From Perkinsela sp. pyNocScin1 (Eukaryota > Euglenozoa > Kinetoplastea > Prokinetoplastida > Perkinselidae): 64,000 nucleotides of DNA. Shown one piece after another: positions 28,989-39,150 of the stretch (its first letter is position 1; the number at the start of each line of letters is the position of its first letter). The stretch covers positions 682,001 through 746,000 of the forward strand of contig CAXHTR010000006.1 of NCBI GenBank assembly GCA_964019655.1, given 5' to 3'. A program made the translations under genes and the position numbers. The notes under the pieces are model-generated. The model was given only the letters and a program-made list of their open reading frames with translations, was not told the DNA's origin and ran no database searches.

Positions 28989-30365
28989 ATGAAACACCCA
29001 CATGCAAGCTCCACGCAGATCTTTTGCGGCCCATATTCAAAATCTGAAGAGACTTTTGCAGAGCGTGTACATCGAATATCTCAAAAAGAGTTTTGCGATA
29101 GCCACCAAGCCAACCCTGCTCTTGTCGAAAGCCTTTTACTAGCTGCAAATTTGGGCACTGAAAATCTTTATCAAAGCACGCAGCGCATTCTGACAATTGA
29201 GGGCATTCTCAGCCTCACGATATTTTCGAAGAAAAAGAAGTGGTTGTGCTCATGGGGACCAGAGCTCATTGACGAGACACACCGACTTTCAAATTTTAGT
29301 GTGCCAATTATCATCGAACAGAAAATCTGGAAGATTATTTTTGGCTCATAGTCTGCGAGCTTTCCCATTCCGCGCGAGGAGTTCCTTCGACTTCTCAGCG
29401 ATCCGGCACAGCGCTGGGAGCGTATCATTCTACCAGAGTATAACCCTGCTTACTTTGAGCTCCTTCGTCTGCACCCGTGCGAGGAGCTACGCCTTCTTGT
29501 TGACAGAGGTAGTGGGCATGATCTCACGCCCACAGACTTGGAAAACATCACTGAGTGTAAAACAATTAGAGTGTTTGACATGGACTACAGCGTCGCCCGT
29601 CCTGAGGATATGTCCGCTCTGCAGAGGTTGCCGCAATTACAGAAAGTCATCTTGGGCAAAAAAATGGAAGCGATGGAGTGCATAAAAGCGCTCGTGCAGT
29701 TGCCCCACACAACTTCGATACAGATAAACTCATCATCAAATGGTAGCCCATTTATCTCTCAAATGTTTCCCTTTGCGGATAATGAGATTGAATCAGCCCT
29801 TTCATTCATTTCTGACAGAAGAAACACAGCACTCGAGATATACCTGTATGTCACGATCGGCTCATCATTTTGGCCGCACTTGCACAATGCACGCAGGTGG
29901 AGAGCCTATCTGTGTACGAAGTCGACCCAAAGGGTACGAATAATCATCTCTCTGTGCTCTTTGTGAGCCCTACACTTCAGCAGACCGTCCGCCATATTCG
30001 CATTGGTTTTTGTGATGTGAGCGATGAAGCGTTATTCCATCTCTCTAAATTCATTAACCGATGATGTCTTCCCTCTCATCCAGGCCAACCAAGCGCACTT
30101 GCATACTTTAGTGCTTTGGGAGTGTCTTTATATTGACGAAGAGCTTCTCGATGCAATTGCGGCATGTAAAAATCTACGAGTGGTCGACCTCGGAGGGACG
30201 GACATAAGCAATGCGGCTATAAAAAAGTATAGGGAACTGAAGAGACCGAACTGGCATGCGTTGAAGCACACGAAAGGGGCACGAGCTCGGTTATCGATGA
30301 GAGAAATGGAAAGAATGGAAAGATCTGCTGAACTTCAAAGAGGTTGGGAGTTCGATGATTTGTAA
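28989..30365 (+). pseudogene. Family B RNI-like LRR pseudogene
   Basis: The N-domain is recognisable (ERVHRISQKEFCDSHQANP; FSKKKKWLCSWGPELIDET), as are later repeats (LPQLQKVILGK, CTQVESLSV, QANQAHLHTLVLWECL, ACKNLRVVDLGGT). The frame is interrupted by an in-frame TAG at 29349-29351, a frameshift near 29850 and a second near 30055, where about ten residues are also missing. Three independent lesions make it a true pseudogene rather than a sequencing artefact. It stands apart from the tandem B trio at 4.0-8.4 kb and is more diverged from it. The tail is acidic only in part (EFDDL). Confidence 0.87.
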
Positions 30366-30437
30366 GAGTATTGACACTTTTTCATACAACAAGAAAGTAT
30401 TAAAAGAAATTACTATGTCTATAAACTTAGAAATACT

Positions 30438-30494
30438 TTGAAATACATGCATGTACTTGAAATACATGCATGTACTTGAAATACATGCATGTAC
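30438..30494. repeat. Three tandem copies of a 19-base unit
   Basis: The unit TTGAAATACATGCATGTAC occurs three times head to tail without a mismatch, and a fourth copy starts imperfectly on the left (TTAGAAATAC). Each unit contains the palindrome TACATGCATGTA, so the array could form a cruciform. It lies in the spacer between the family B pseudogene and the next A gene. Confidence 0.9.
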
Positions 30495-30625
30495 ATGCAT
30501 ATATATTTTACAAAGAAAAATATAAACTTTGTTCGTCAGATAATAAACGCCCAAGGTATACATCATCTTTTTCTAGTATTTTTATCACACTCTTTTAAGG
30601 TCACTTCATCTTTCCTTACACTCAA

Positions 30626-31402
30626 ATGCTCTCCTACATCATCGCAGCTGAATCACCAATCGGCCGCATCGACCCATCCATGCTGGACGACCGCACCCGC
30701 ATGGACCTCCTGATCAGCACTCTCAATGAAGAATCGCAGCGTCTCGCTAAAAATGCAGATTTTAATGAAGAAATTCCCGAAGATGTCTGCCAGTGGGAAC
30801 GCATCATATGCGACGAATCAAAGAATATCATCGAAATCGACTGGTCGTTCGCTGACATTGGCGGTGAGGTATCGCTGGACCTTTTGCCCGAGTATTTGCG
30901 CTGGGCCGACATCTCAGCGTTCGAAATGGATGTTGACCAGCCGAAACTTATCGGAACGCTCTCGACAGCACTCCTACCGAAGCCACTCGTGCACCTCGAC
31001 ATGCACTGCAATTTATTTTATGGGAGCGTTGACTTGACGACGTTGCCAGGGCGCATGCAGCTATTTTATGTCTGGATGAACAATTTTTCAGGTGAGGCGG
31101 ATCTCAGCGAACTGCCACCCACCATGGAGGACCTCAGTCTGTCCAGGTGCCAGTTTTCCGGCACTATAGACTTGACATCGCTACCGCCTAAACTCCGCAC
31201 GCTCAGCCTTGACCAGAACAAATTTGTGGGCAATCCGAATCTCTGTGCCCTCCCAGCAAGCCTGCAGGTACTCGAGCTGCGCGCAAATAACCTTGGTGGA
31301 AAGTTTCGCTACAGTGACCTTCCAGCAAGCCTCGTCAGGCTTGATATTGGAAACACGAAAATGAGCGCAGTGGATACATGGGAGTCGGCTTCCATGTTTT
31401 GA
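30626..31402 (+). CDS. Family A LRR protein (about 7 repeats)
   Basis: 258 residues. Leader MLSYIIAAESPIGRID, segment MLDDRTRMDLLI, a slightly longer acidic linker, and cap DVCQWERIICDESKNI with W and both Cys. Seven repeats follow (LPEYLRWADI to LPASLVRLDI), one with an insertion (FEMDVDQPKLIG). The C-terminus is short (TKMSAVDTWESASMF) without a VVDE cap. A pyrimidine-rich stretch lies directly upstream of the ATG. Confidence 0.9.
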   Translation: MLSYIIAAESPIGRIDPSMLDDRTRMDLLISTLNEESQRLAKNADFNEEIPEDVCQWERIICDESKNIIEIDWSFADIGGEVSLDLLPEYLRWADISAFEMDVDQPKLIGTLSTALLPKPLVHLDMHCNLFYGSVDLTTLPGRMQLFYVWMNNFSGEADLSELPPTMEDLSLSRCQFSGTIDLTSLPPKLRTLSLDQNKFVGNPNLCALPASLQVLELRANNLGGKFRYSDLPASLVRLDIGNTKMSAVDTWESASMF

Positions 31403-31799
31403 TGCGGTCCTATCGCTATTACGCTACAAAATATTTGCTATAGAAAGCACAGATCGCTTTGTGCGTCAAGTGCTTGCATTAACTATTTTATGTATCTTTC
31501 GATATATTTCTATCTTTGCGTATAGAATGACAGTGCATCGCGATTATTTTGGAAAAATAGCACTCCAAAGGATAATTCGAGACTTTTGTGTGCAGCAGTG
31601 ATTCAATGATTGAGATTTTTGGAGTAACTGAATGGGGCTAGTTACAAAAAAATTTTAAAAGACACAGTCCTGTGCATTGGCTTTCCGAAAACTCTGTCCA
31701 TTCAAACGTACGGTGCACTCTTTGTTTGTGGATCGCTCTTGAAATAACTTTACGCTTTTTGACGTATTTCAACTTCAACACGCATATTCATATTCAAAA
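31403..31799. other. Intergenic, no gene seen
   Basis: 397 bases of AT-rich spacer; nothing recognised. Confidence 0.55.
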
Positions 31800-32603
31800 A
31801 TGTTCTCACTGCACCTCTATTTCGTCGACATCCCATCGTGTGGCCGCGTTGATGTTTCTTCACTATCCGATCAAACACGCATGGAGCTTCTTGTCGCTGA
31901 CATTCAGCACCTCAGTGCCGTGCAAAGTACTACGGGCGAGTTTCTCGATATCAAGCAATGGCGGGGCGTCGATATAATCGATGATTACGTCGATTATATT
32001 GTATTCAACCACACGGATATATTCATAGGGGAAGATGACTTTGTCGTTGGGCCAGGTGGGAGCATCGACCTGCGCTGGCTGCCAAGCAAGCTAGCGTGGC
32101 TGGACCTGCACGACATGCTCCTTGAAGGGACGATCGAGACGGCTGACCTGCCGCGTGACCTTCAATATGTCGATCTCACAAGGAACAATTTGAAAGGAAC
32201 TCTATGCATGAAAGGGTTGCCTCAAAATATGCAGAAATTGCGCATCGGGGACAATAAGCTATGCGGAAGTCTGCACCTTGAACATTCGCCACCGAACTTA
32301 GTGGCGTTTGATGCCCATTGGAACGGATTCGAGGGCACACTGGACTTTCGACACCTTCCAGAAAAAATGGACACGCTCAACCTCCGCGACAACAAATTCT
32401 CGGGGAGCATCGACCTGAGCAAGATACCTTCGAGCCTCACCCATTTCTATTTCAATAGAACCCAGATCTCGCAGGAGACGCTCGTCATTGCAGTGCCGAC
32501 GAATGGGATTGATCGATTTTACGTTGACAAGGACAGGTTCGACCGAATTGTTGACACGAATGGTAGAGATATCAAAAGCGTGCTGTATCCACAAGATAAG
32601 TGA
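31800..32603 (+). CDS. Family A LRR protein (about 6 repeats)
   Basis: 267 residues. Leader MFSLHLYFVDIPSCGRVD, segment LSDQTRMELLVADI. The cap keeps W (DIKQWRGVDIIDDYVDYI) but has no Cys pair. Six repeats follow (LPSKLAWLDL, LPRDLQYVDL, LPQNMQKLRI, SPPNLVAFDA, LPEKMDTLNL, IPSSLTHFYF). C-cap DRFDRIVDTNGRDIKSV is present. The ATG is the first of the frame and lies in a TATTCAAAA context. Confidence 0.9.
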   Translation: MFSLHLYFVDIPSCGRVDVSSLSDQTRMELLVADIQHLSAVQSTTGEFLDIKQWRGVDIIDDYVDYIVFNHTDIFIGEDDFVVGPGGSIDLRWLPSKLAWLDLHDMLLEGTIETADLPRDLQYVDLTRNNLKGTLCMKGLPQNMQKLRIGDNKLCGSLHLEHSPPNLVAFDAHWNGFEGTLDFRHLPEKMDTLNLRDNKFSGSIDLSKIPSSLTHFYFNRTQISQETLVIAVPTNGIDRFYVDKDRFDRIVDTNGRDIKSVLYPQDK

Positions 32604-32716
32604 GGTATTTTTATTGATGAGAGATGGATGATATTCAAATAATTTATTTCATGACTTTGCTATTCTTTTATCCATCAAACCAGCTTTCTTACCCTACTTC
32701 ATCAAGAAACTTACAA

Positions 32717-32960
32717 ATGCCTCTGACCTCCATCTTTTGCAAAGCATCTGAGGAGAGCCTCAGCAGGCTCGAACCATCGGTCCTCTTCGAGCTGGTCTGC
32801 ATGGAAGACCTGTCAAAAGCGTAACAGATAAGTGCCTGTGCCAAGACAACAACGGCAACTGCACCAAACGAAGCGATTAGCTATGCATCAACAGCGTTCA
32901 AGTCATCCAATAACAAAAATAGACTTCCATTTCGTCCATGTCCGACTCAGAAATCTTAAC
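32717..32960 (+). pseudogene. 5' remnant of a family A LRR gene ('CLEW' subgroup)
   Basis: ATG 32717 begins MPLTSIFCKASEESLSRLE followed by PSVLFELVCMEDL, a decayed form of LSRLDPSLLSDQxLMEMFV. A TAA stops it after 36 codons. A little further the same strand still reads CQDNNGNCTKRSD, equivalent to DDNGNYTDCLDW of the gene at 22371. No repeat region follows. Only the N-terminal third of a gene remains. Confidence 0.72.
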
Positions 32961-33288
32961 TACAGTGCACGTCGCAAACGCTCGATTCTTCCTGGACACG
33001 TGGCTTGTGGTATAATGGGACGCCAAAAGCACATGACGTGCCTACTTCAGTTATAAAATTTGGCATCGTTTACCCCTCTTTTCATAAAAGACTCATCCTA
33101 TGAGGGAGGGTAAGCATTCAATATTTTCTCTGAAAAATCAGAGAAATATTGCTACAGCATACATGTCAGTAGCCCTGTGATACTTTTTCATGACGACGTT
33201 ACTCGTTTGGTAGAACCTTTGGCAAACCTTCCACTTGTGCATACAGTGGAATGTCATCTGATGGCGCTTTCTGTTTTTTGAAATCAAA

Positions 33289-33936
33289 ATGCTCTGCCTA
33301 TACCACACACTCTGTCGCTTTGCCTTGAGCGACGCACCAGCCCTCGGCCGAGTCGACCCGTCGACGCTCTCGGACCAGCAGCTCATGGAGCTATTCTTCA
33401 CGCCCGATGACTACGAGAAGTCTCGAAGGGAGTTGGGTGGCCAAGAGGACAACGCCTGTACGTGGGAGCGCACAGATTGCAACAGCGATGGACGCCTCAC
33501 GTCGATCAGCTGGCACGCATCGCTCGTCAAGCTGAAGGGCATCATTGCTATGGCATTCCTCCCACCGGAGCTGAAGTATTTCAATCTCTATCACGTGGCG
33601 CTCCGCGGTGAAGTGAACACGAGTGCACTTCCTGTGAATCTTGACGTTGTCTGCATTGAAAACACGGAGCTCTCGGGGACGCTCGACATGGCAAACCTAC
33701 CGCGGAAACTGACTGAGTTCGTTGTCGTTGAAAATAGGATAACGGCTGTCGGGGACATTGTGAACCTTCCCGAGACGCTCAACTACTTTACGATTGGCGA
33801 GCAGAGCGTTTTGCATGAGCGCATTCGCATCGGTACGCTGCCCAGTAAGTACTTCAAGATATACATCGCGGACTGTGGCTTTGAAGCGGTTGACCTTGAA
33901 AATCCAGAAGATAAAGACCGCGTGAGATGGGAATAG
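33289..33936 (+). CDS. Family D short LRR protein
   Basis: 215 residues. Leader MLCLYHTLCRFALSDAPALG, segment VDPSTLSDQQLMELFFTPDD, cap NACTWERTDCNSDGRL with W and both Cys. Four degenerate repeats follow (LPPELKYFNL, LPVNLDVVCI, LPRKLTEFVV, LPETLNYFTI), then the family D ending IGTLPSKYFKIYIADCGFEAV and a short acidic tail. It is the only intact D gene on the + strand. Secretion is inferred from the leader. Confidence 0.9.
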   Translation: MLCLYHTLCRFALSDAPALGRVDPSTLSDQQLMELFFTPDDYEKSRRELGGQEDNACTWERTDCNSDGRLTSISWHASLVKLKGIIAMAFLPPELKYFNLYHVALRGEVNTSALPVNLDVVCIENTELSGTLDMANLPRKLTEFVVVENRITAVGDIVNLPETLNYFTIGEQSVLHERIRIGTLPSKYFKIYIADCGFEAVDLENPEDKDRVRWE

Positions 33937-34071
33937 CGCACAGGATTGCAAAAATAATGGAGTTAGAAATATGGAATGAATAGGAAATGAAGATTGAGAT
34001 AGAGAATCATTGAAATTTTCTTTTTCACATTTTTGTTACTGTGCATTAATCAGCATTGTCCAAATTCTTGA

Positions 34072-34914
34072 ATGATTCTGTTTACTGTGACTGCAGACCC
34101 CCTCGGACGCTTCAGTGCACTCTCTATGTCGCAGCAGTCCCTGATGGACATGCTTGTGAAGGACTTTAGCGACGTCAAATTTGCAAAAGACTCCGATGGG
34201 GCATTTTTCGACATCCAAGAGTGGTCAGTCCTCCGCATAGACGAAAATGGGGACATTAAAGGTATACAAATGAACGGTATAGATTCTTTTTACTTGCCTG
34301 GCCCAAGCATCAAAACTTCAGGCTTTCAAGCTGGCGGGTCAATCGACTTCCAGTATGTTCCGGAGACTGTCCAGTTTCTGGCCGTGCGGCACATGATGCT
34401 CGAGGGAGTTATTGAGACTTCGCGATTGTCAAAGTTTCTCGAAAGCCTCGCAGTGGAAGGAAATCGCCTCAAAGGGACATTCGATATCAAAGGCCTCCCG
34501 AAAGAAATGGGACACATTAGCATTTCTAATAACAAGCTTCATGGCAGTCTTGCCATAGACTACCTTCCAAGGCCTATGGAGACCTTCTTCGCGCACGACA
34601 ACGAATTTTCAGGGACTGTCAACTTAACAAATCTCCCGCCAAAGCTCATGAAGTTGAGTCTCTACGACAACTATCTCGAGGGACCGCTTGTTCTCTTGCA
34701 TGTTCCGCTAACACTGGTAGATGTTGAGATCCACTCCAACCGATTTGATACGGAAAAAGTTGTGCTTGACGCCAAACATGTGATTAGACGATTCAAAGTC
34801 GATCGTTGTTTTATTGGAAAGATTTTCGATGCAAGTGGCGCCGTGACCGACCAGCGTAGCCTGGAATTTCCGCCTGAAGTGGTGTTAGAGCCCGTTGAAG
34901 AGGTGGGCGAATGA
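34072..34914 (+). CDS. Family A LRR protein (about 6 repeats)
   Basis: 280 residues from ATG 34072, with one of the shortest leaders in the window (MILFTVTADPLGRF). Segment MSQQSLMDMLVKDF, cap with W only (DIQEWSVLRIDENGDI), a linker of about 25 residues (FYLPGPSIKTSGFQAGGS), then six repeats (VPETVQFLAV to VPLTLVDVEI). The C-terminus DRCFIGKIFDASGAVTDQ is a cap variant also seen in the gene at 59274. Acidic last residues. These two genes form a subgroup split across the strand switch. Confidence 0.9.
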   Translation: MILFTVTADPLGRFSALSMSQQSLMDMLVKDFSDVKFAKDSDGAFFDIQEWSVLRIDENGDIKGIQMNGIDSFYLPGPSIKTSGFQAGGSIDFQYVPETVQFLAVRHMMLEGVIETSRLSKFLESLAVEGNRLKGTFDIKGLPKEMGHISISNNKLHGSLAIDYLPRPMETFFAHDNEFSGTVNLTNLPPKLMKLSLYDNYLEGPLVLLHVPLTLVDVEIHSNRFDTEKVVLDAKHVIRRFKVDRCFIGKIFDASGAVTDQRSLEFPPEVVLEPVEEVGE

Positions 34915-35429
34915 GGGCTTTTCAGCGACGATGATCCGCTCGGTTTTCGGTCCGATACAGATGAAAGCGAGTAAACATTTAGCGTTAAGAAAATAAAAAC
35001 ATATACAATGTTTGCGTTTGATTTGCATGAAGGTTTATTCAAAGTCTGCTTAAAAATAATCGCTATGTGCTGAAGGCTTTGTGAAATGGCCCTTCGAGAA
35101 TTTAGAAGCCTGCATTTTCCGTTTCCTTTTCTTCTCCGCGATGAAATGCTTAATCACGCTCTTCTTGACATCCGTTCTGCTAAAGTCGAAGAAACAACAT
35201 ATTCCGAAGATCTTCCTAGTACTCCAGTGCATCAGTAGTCCAGTGTATCTACATGGAAACGGATCCAGTCTGTCGATTATGAAACGACTTGCGCACTTCT
35301 TATCGAGTGGTCGAGCACCAACGGGCTTGAATATGTCTAATAATAAACCTAGCGCATCTTCGGCATTCACTCGAAGTCCCCCCGATATGCTTCACTTGTG
35401 ATTTTTTTTAACATTTTATTTTTCCTCCG
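34915..35429. other. Intergenic; weak antisense ORF
   Basis: 515 bases. Both strands carry an overlapping open frame of 106 codons (35081-35401 on +, 35050-35370 on -). The - frame has a basic, protein-like C-terminal half (KHFIAEKKRKRKMQ) but no recognised domain, and a - strand gene would go against the array. I do not call either. Confidence 0.4.
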
Positions 35430-36281
35430 ATGTTCTGCCAACTACACTGCGCTGATACAGCCCTCGGCCGGTGCAACCCACAATCGCTTGACGAGCAAAC
35501 TAAAATGGAGCTTCTCGTGCGCGATATCTACCCGGTCCGTGATTTTCAGGACAAAGAAGGGCTTTACTTCGATGCATGTGCATGGAGCGGTGTTCGTTGT
35601 GACGAAAAGCAAAACGTTACGTCGATAAACTGGATGTCCCTCAATCCTGGAGGGCCTATCGCACTCGAGTACCTCCCGGCGCAACTCGTGGAGCTGAACA
35701 TATCGACTTCAGTATTCGCTGCAAAGCGCCGAAATCTCACTGGGACAGTATCAACAGCAGCGCTTCCAGAAGGTCTTTTGCTTTTTATTATTACTCGCAA
35801 TGGATTTTATGGGACTTTGGATCTTCCCACCATGCCTCAAAAAATGGAAAAATTCGGCGTTGAGTTTAACACGTTCGAGGGGAGTGTCGAGTTTGCAGGC
35901 CTGCCAAACACGCTGCTGAGCATGAATCTCTCGTGGAATGCATTTTGTGGGACTATCAATCTGAGTGCTCTTCCTTCAAATATGCAGCACCTTTTTCTCT
36001 CGAACAATACATTTGAGGGAAGCCTGCAGCTCGAAAACCTTCCAACGTTCCTGCAGAACCTCGGGGCGAATGGAAACAATTTTTCAGGGACAATCAATTT
36101 GTGCAGCCTCCCGCAAGGTCTCAGCGGCCTGAGCCTCGAGCGCAACCCACTTTCAGGTGGTCTCGATTTTTCGAATTTTCCGCCAAGAATGCGCATGCTG
36201 AGCATTGGGAGAGGCCAGTTTGAAGAAGTCCCAGAGGACGCGCTTCCACATGGTGTTATTTTTTCTTCGTATAATTCATAG
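35430..36281 (+). CDS. Family A LRR protein (about 8 repeats)
   Basis: 283 residues. The leader is minimal: MFCQLHCADTALGRCN. Segment LDEQTKMELLVRDI, cap DACAWSGVRCDEKQNV with the fullest plant-like W-S-G-V-x-C pattern in the window. Eight repeats follow (LPAQLVELNI to FPPRMRMLSI); the first carries an insertion (AAKRRN). It ends PEDALPHGVIFSSYNS without a VVDE cap. Intact. Confidence 0.91.
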   Translation: MFCQLHCADTALGRCNPQSLDEQTKMELLVRDIYPVRDFQDKEGLYFDACAWSGVRCDEKQNVTSINWMSLNPGGPIALEYLPAQLVELNISTSVFAAKRRNLTGTVSTAALPEGLLLFIITRNGFYGTLDLPTMPQKMEKFGVEFNTFEGSVEFAGLPNTLLSMNLSWNAFCGTINLSALPSNMQHLFLSNNTFEGSLQLENLPTFLQNLGANGNNFSGTINLCSLPQGLSGLSLERNPLSGGLDFSNFPPRMRMLSIGRGQFEEVPEDALPHGVIFSSYNS

Positions 36282-36505
36282 AAAAGGGTCAATGGGAGAG
36301 CTCATTGTGAGTGATGATAGCAATAATTTAAGCAAAGGTCTTTTAAGTAAAATTAGATTTGTAGCTCAAAGTGACTGTATGCATCAGCTTTGAACAATCC
36401 TTTTCTAATCTATTTTGAAAAATGCATACGTCAGAGCCCCACTGGTTGCCAGACGTCATTCATCAGGTTTGAGATCTATGAGGAGCTGATTTCCTCGTAT
36501 TCTGC

Positions 36506-37333
36506 ATGCTTATTATATTAAGCTTATTTTTTCTTCTCTTGCTTCCCGAGAGAAGAAGCAATCTCTCTGCTTCTGAACTCGATCTCTCAGACAATCGGCT
36601 GACGGGCTCAGTGAATTTTCACGACCTCAAATATAGATCCCTGACGCTGCGACTCGGAAACAACCGTGGCCTCTACGGAGCGCTTTTCACTTCAGCGCTG
36701 CCGCCACGAACGTATGAGCTCTTTTTGTCACACGTAACGCTTAAAGGCAGCGTGCACCTCTCGCAAGTTATGCGCCAGGCCGAGAATTTTCAAAATTTTC
36801 ACTTCAGTGCTTTTGACGTGCCAAAGTCAGTTGAAAACATTTCACTTCATGTTGGCACTTTCGATTTTACGCGCTTACCCAAAGATCTATGCTTGCTCAA
36901 GCTCGAACACTGCTCTCTGGAGGGAACGGCAAATTTTCAGAAATTACCGAAGGAACTCGAGTCACTCATGATCTCAAACAATCGACTCTTGGCGTCTGTC
37001 GACTTTACACAAAAAGAGGGTCAAATGGAAAGGATAGTCAAGATTGATATCAGTCACAATGTATTTTCAGGTGATCTTGACTTATCCAAGCTGCCGAAAT
37101 CCCTCCGTATCTTCAAGGCAGCCCACAATTCGCTCAGTGGCTGTCTTGACTTCGACGAGATGCACAAAAGCATCGAGCAGATGGATATTTCGCACAATGC
37201 AGAATTATCTGGTACGACAGCTAAAAAATCTGGAAGCTTTAGGACTTTTAAGACTCTGCAGGCGCTTTGCACAGAAGGAACAAAAATTGTTCGAAATGAT
37301 GCTGTTTTCTGCCACATGGGTGCTGATGCGTAA
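36506..37333 (+). CDS. Cap-less LRR protein, divergent
   Basis: 275 residues. The leader (MLIILSLFFLLLLPERRSN) is the most convincing signal peptide in the window, but the family A segment and the Cys/Trp cap are absent: repeats begin at once (ASELDLSDNRLTGSVNF). Repeats are irregular in length, with about nine recognisable (SLTLRLGNNRG, LPPRTYELFL, LPKDLCLLKL, LPKELESLMI, RIVKIDISHN, LPKSLRIFKA, SIEQMDISHN). The C-terminus reads KTLQALCTEGTKIVRNDA. It may be an A gene that lost its cap, or a separate type. Confidence 0.8.
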   Translation: MLIILSLFFLLLLPERRSNLSASELDLSDNRLTGSVNFHDLKYRSLTLRLGNNRGLYGALFTSALPPRTYELFLSHVTLKGSVHLSQVMRQAENFQNFHFSAFDVPKSVENISLHVGTFDFTRLPKDLCLLKLEHCSLEGTANFQKLPKELESLMISNNRLLASVDFTQKEGQMERIVKIDISHNVFSGDLDLSKLPKSLRIFKAAHNSLSGCLDFDEMHKSIEQMDISHNAELSGTTAKKSGSFRTFKTLQALCTEGTKIVRNDAVFCHMGADA

Positions 37334-37488
37334 TTGAAGTTTCCATAATGGAAATTTGTGAATATGTTCATTCTTTTATGAGAAGTCATCAGGTTTATAC
37401 ATAATTCATACCATCATAGAGAGGGCGATTCTAGATTTCATATTTACGATAATTATCCGCTCTTCAACCAAAGTTTTACGACTTATTC

Positions 37489-37990
37489 ATGCAAACGACC
37501 ATTTTGATCATTTCCCCAGACAATGCGCATCTTGGCCGCCTCGACCTAGGGCTCCTCTCCACGCAGTCCCTCTTCGAGATGTTTCTCGAGGGATTTCAAG
37601 ATACGTCCCGATTTAAAGACGAGCACGGAAATTACACCGACGTAAACGACTGGTCAGCTGTCGAGCTCGGTGAAGATGATGATCCGTATCATTTTGATAG
37701 GTCTGACGACCTCAATTGCCCTCCACTTGGTGGATCGCTCAATCTGCGCTTCTAACCGGACATTGTCAGCTGGCTCGGTCTTGCAAACAATAATATCTGA
37801 GGAACTCTATGCACCCGTGATCTACACGAGGATATCGGCTTTCTCTTTTTGAATGGCAATAATTTTGAAGGCAAGTTTGATGTCGGTGGACTTCCAGAGG
37901 AAATGAACGTTGTCGACATATCAGGTAATGCACAATGGCCGGTAATTAATTTGACCTTCCTTTCAATTTTGCGCATCAGCCGTGAGAGTT
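37489..37990 (+). pseudogene. Truncated family A LRR gene ('CLEW' subgroup)
   Basis: ATG 37489 gives leader MQTTILIISPDNAHLGRLD, segment LLSTQSLFEMFLEGF and cap DVNDWSAVELGEDDD (Cys lost), then TAA at 37753 just after GGSLNLRF. The same frame continues with a second stop at 37798 and recognisable repeat pieces (LGLANNNI, FLNGNNFEGKFDVGGLPEEM, VVDISGN) before losing similarity. About two thirds of the gene is missing. The nearest intact relative is the gene at 22371. Confidence 0.85.
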
Positions 37991-38136
37991 GATAATGCTT
38001 GACATTGGTCCGGGCGATTGGTAGAAATTTGAGCGTGATGTTGACGAATAAACAGGATCAAAAAAGTTGGTTCTTCTTCAAATTGTGCGCCTCTTCCTGA
38101 ACAATACGCTTTTTTATATTCTACAAGTTACCAAAA

Positions 38137-39150
38137 ATGCTTCTCCTTAGCCTCACCGCCGATACGCATGTCGGTCGCGTCAACCTCTCATCAATATCCG
38201 ACCAAACACGCATGGAACTGCTCCTGAGTGACACCGACGATGATGCGTTCAAAATGTATTTACAGAACGACGAGCGCGATTACTACCCTGTCTGTGACTG
38301 GAACAGTGTGGAGTGCGATGCTGCTGGCAACGTCACTGCGGTACGATGGGAGTGTTATGGTCCGAACGGCACGCTGCACCTCGAGTACCTGCCCGAGGGT
38401 GTGCTGGTGTTCCTTCTGTCCAATTTTGATAGAACCTTCCGATTATACGACAACATAGTAGAGGGTTCACTGGAAACAGCAAAGCTCCCCCTAAATCTTG
38501 AACTCTTTATGCTCAGGGGACAAAAATTCCACGGCAGCGTCGATATGACGGCTTTTCCCGAAAAACTCACTTTGATCAACCTCACGTCGAATAAATTCAC
38601 CGGGGAATTAAATCTCGAGAAGCTGCCACCAAATCTCGAATCGCTCTATCTCGGTCAGAACCGATTTCGTGGGGCCGTCAGCCTCCATACATTACCTTCA
38701 GGCCTGTGCCTTCTGAATCTCGAGGCAAACAAGCTGACAGGCACGCTGCATCTCGAAGCGCTACCGACAGGCCTCGAAAGGCTCAGTCTGCGTAAAAATC
38801 GTTTTTCCGGCGGTGTCAACCTCACGCGCCTGCCACGTGGCCTCGCATCCCTCGACATATCGAAAAACAGGCTCTCGGGGCCTGTGCGGCTTGATGCACT
38901 CCCAAAGCGCATGGAACACCTTAAATTGGCCAGCAACGCGCTTGAAGGCGAAATTGACTTCGCCGCGCTCCCCGAAGATTTCGAGGAAATTGACCTCACG
39001 AACAACAATTTTTCGGGGACAATAAACTTTGACACGATGCGTGAATCGCTGCTGTACGTCAAGCTCGCGAGGAACAAGTTCACGGCGACGATCGATACGC
39101 TGGGAAAGGCTGGGAACCTGGAGAGGCTGAAAATCCCAAAGGGGCTATGA
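38137..39150 (+). CDS. Family A LRR protein (about 10 repeats)
   Basis: 337 residues. Leader MLLLSLTADTHVGRVN, segment ISDQTRMELLLSDT, cap PVCDWNSVECDAAGNV with W and both Cys. Ten regular repeats (LPEGVLVFLL to MRESLLYVKL); the first contains an insertion (SNFDRTFRLYDN). Central repeats are close copies of one another (for example NRFSGGVNLTRLP, NKLTGTLHLEALP), a sign of internal unit duplication. The C-terminal KAGNLERLKIPKGL is short. Confidence 0.92.
   Translation: MLLLSLTADTHVGRVNLSSISDQTRMELLLSDTDDDAFKMYLQNDERDYYPVCDWNSVECDAAGNVTAVRWECYGPNGTLHLEYLPEGVLVFLLSNFDRTFRLYDNIVEGSLETAKLPLNLELFMLRGQKFHGSVDMTAFPEKLTLINLTSNKFTGELNLEKLPPNLESLYLGQNRFRGAVSLHTLPSGLCLLNLEANKLTGTLHLEALPTGLERLSLRKNRFSGGVNLTRLPRGLASLDISKNRLSGPVRLDALPKRMEHLKLASNALEGEIDFAALPEDFEEIDLTNNNFSGTINFDTMRESLLYVKLARNKFTATIDTLGKAGNLERLKIPKGL

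Noticed and set aside
35050-35401. Two overlapping 106-codon frames on opposite strands
   Set aside because: Neither has a recognisable domain; the basic - strand product is suggestive but not supported.
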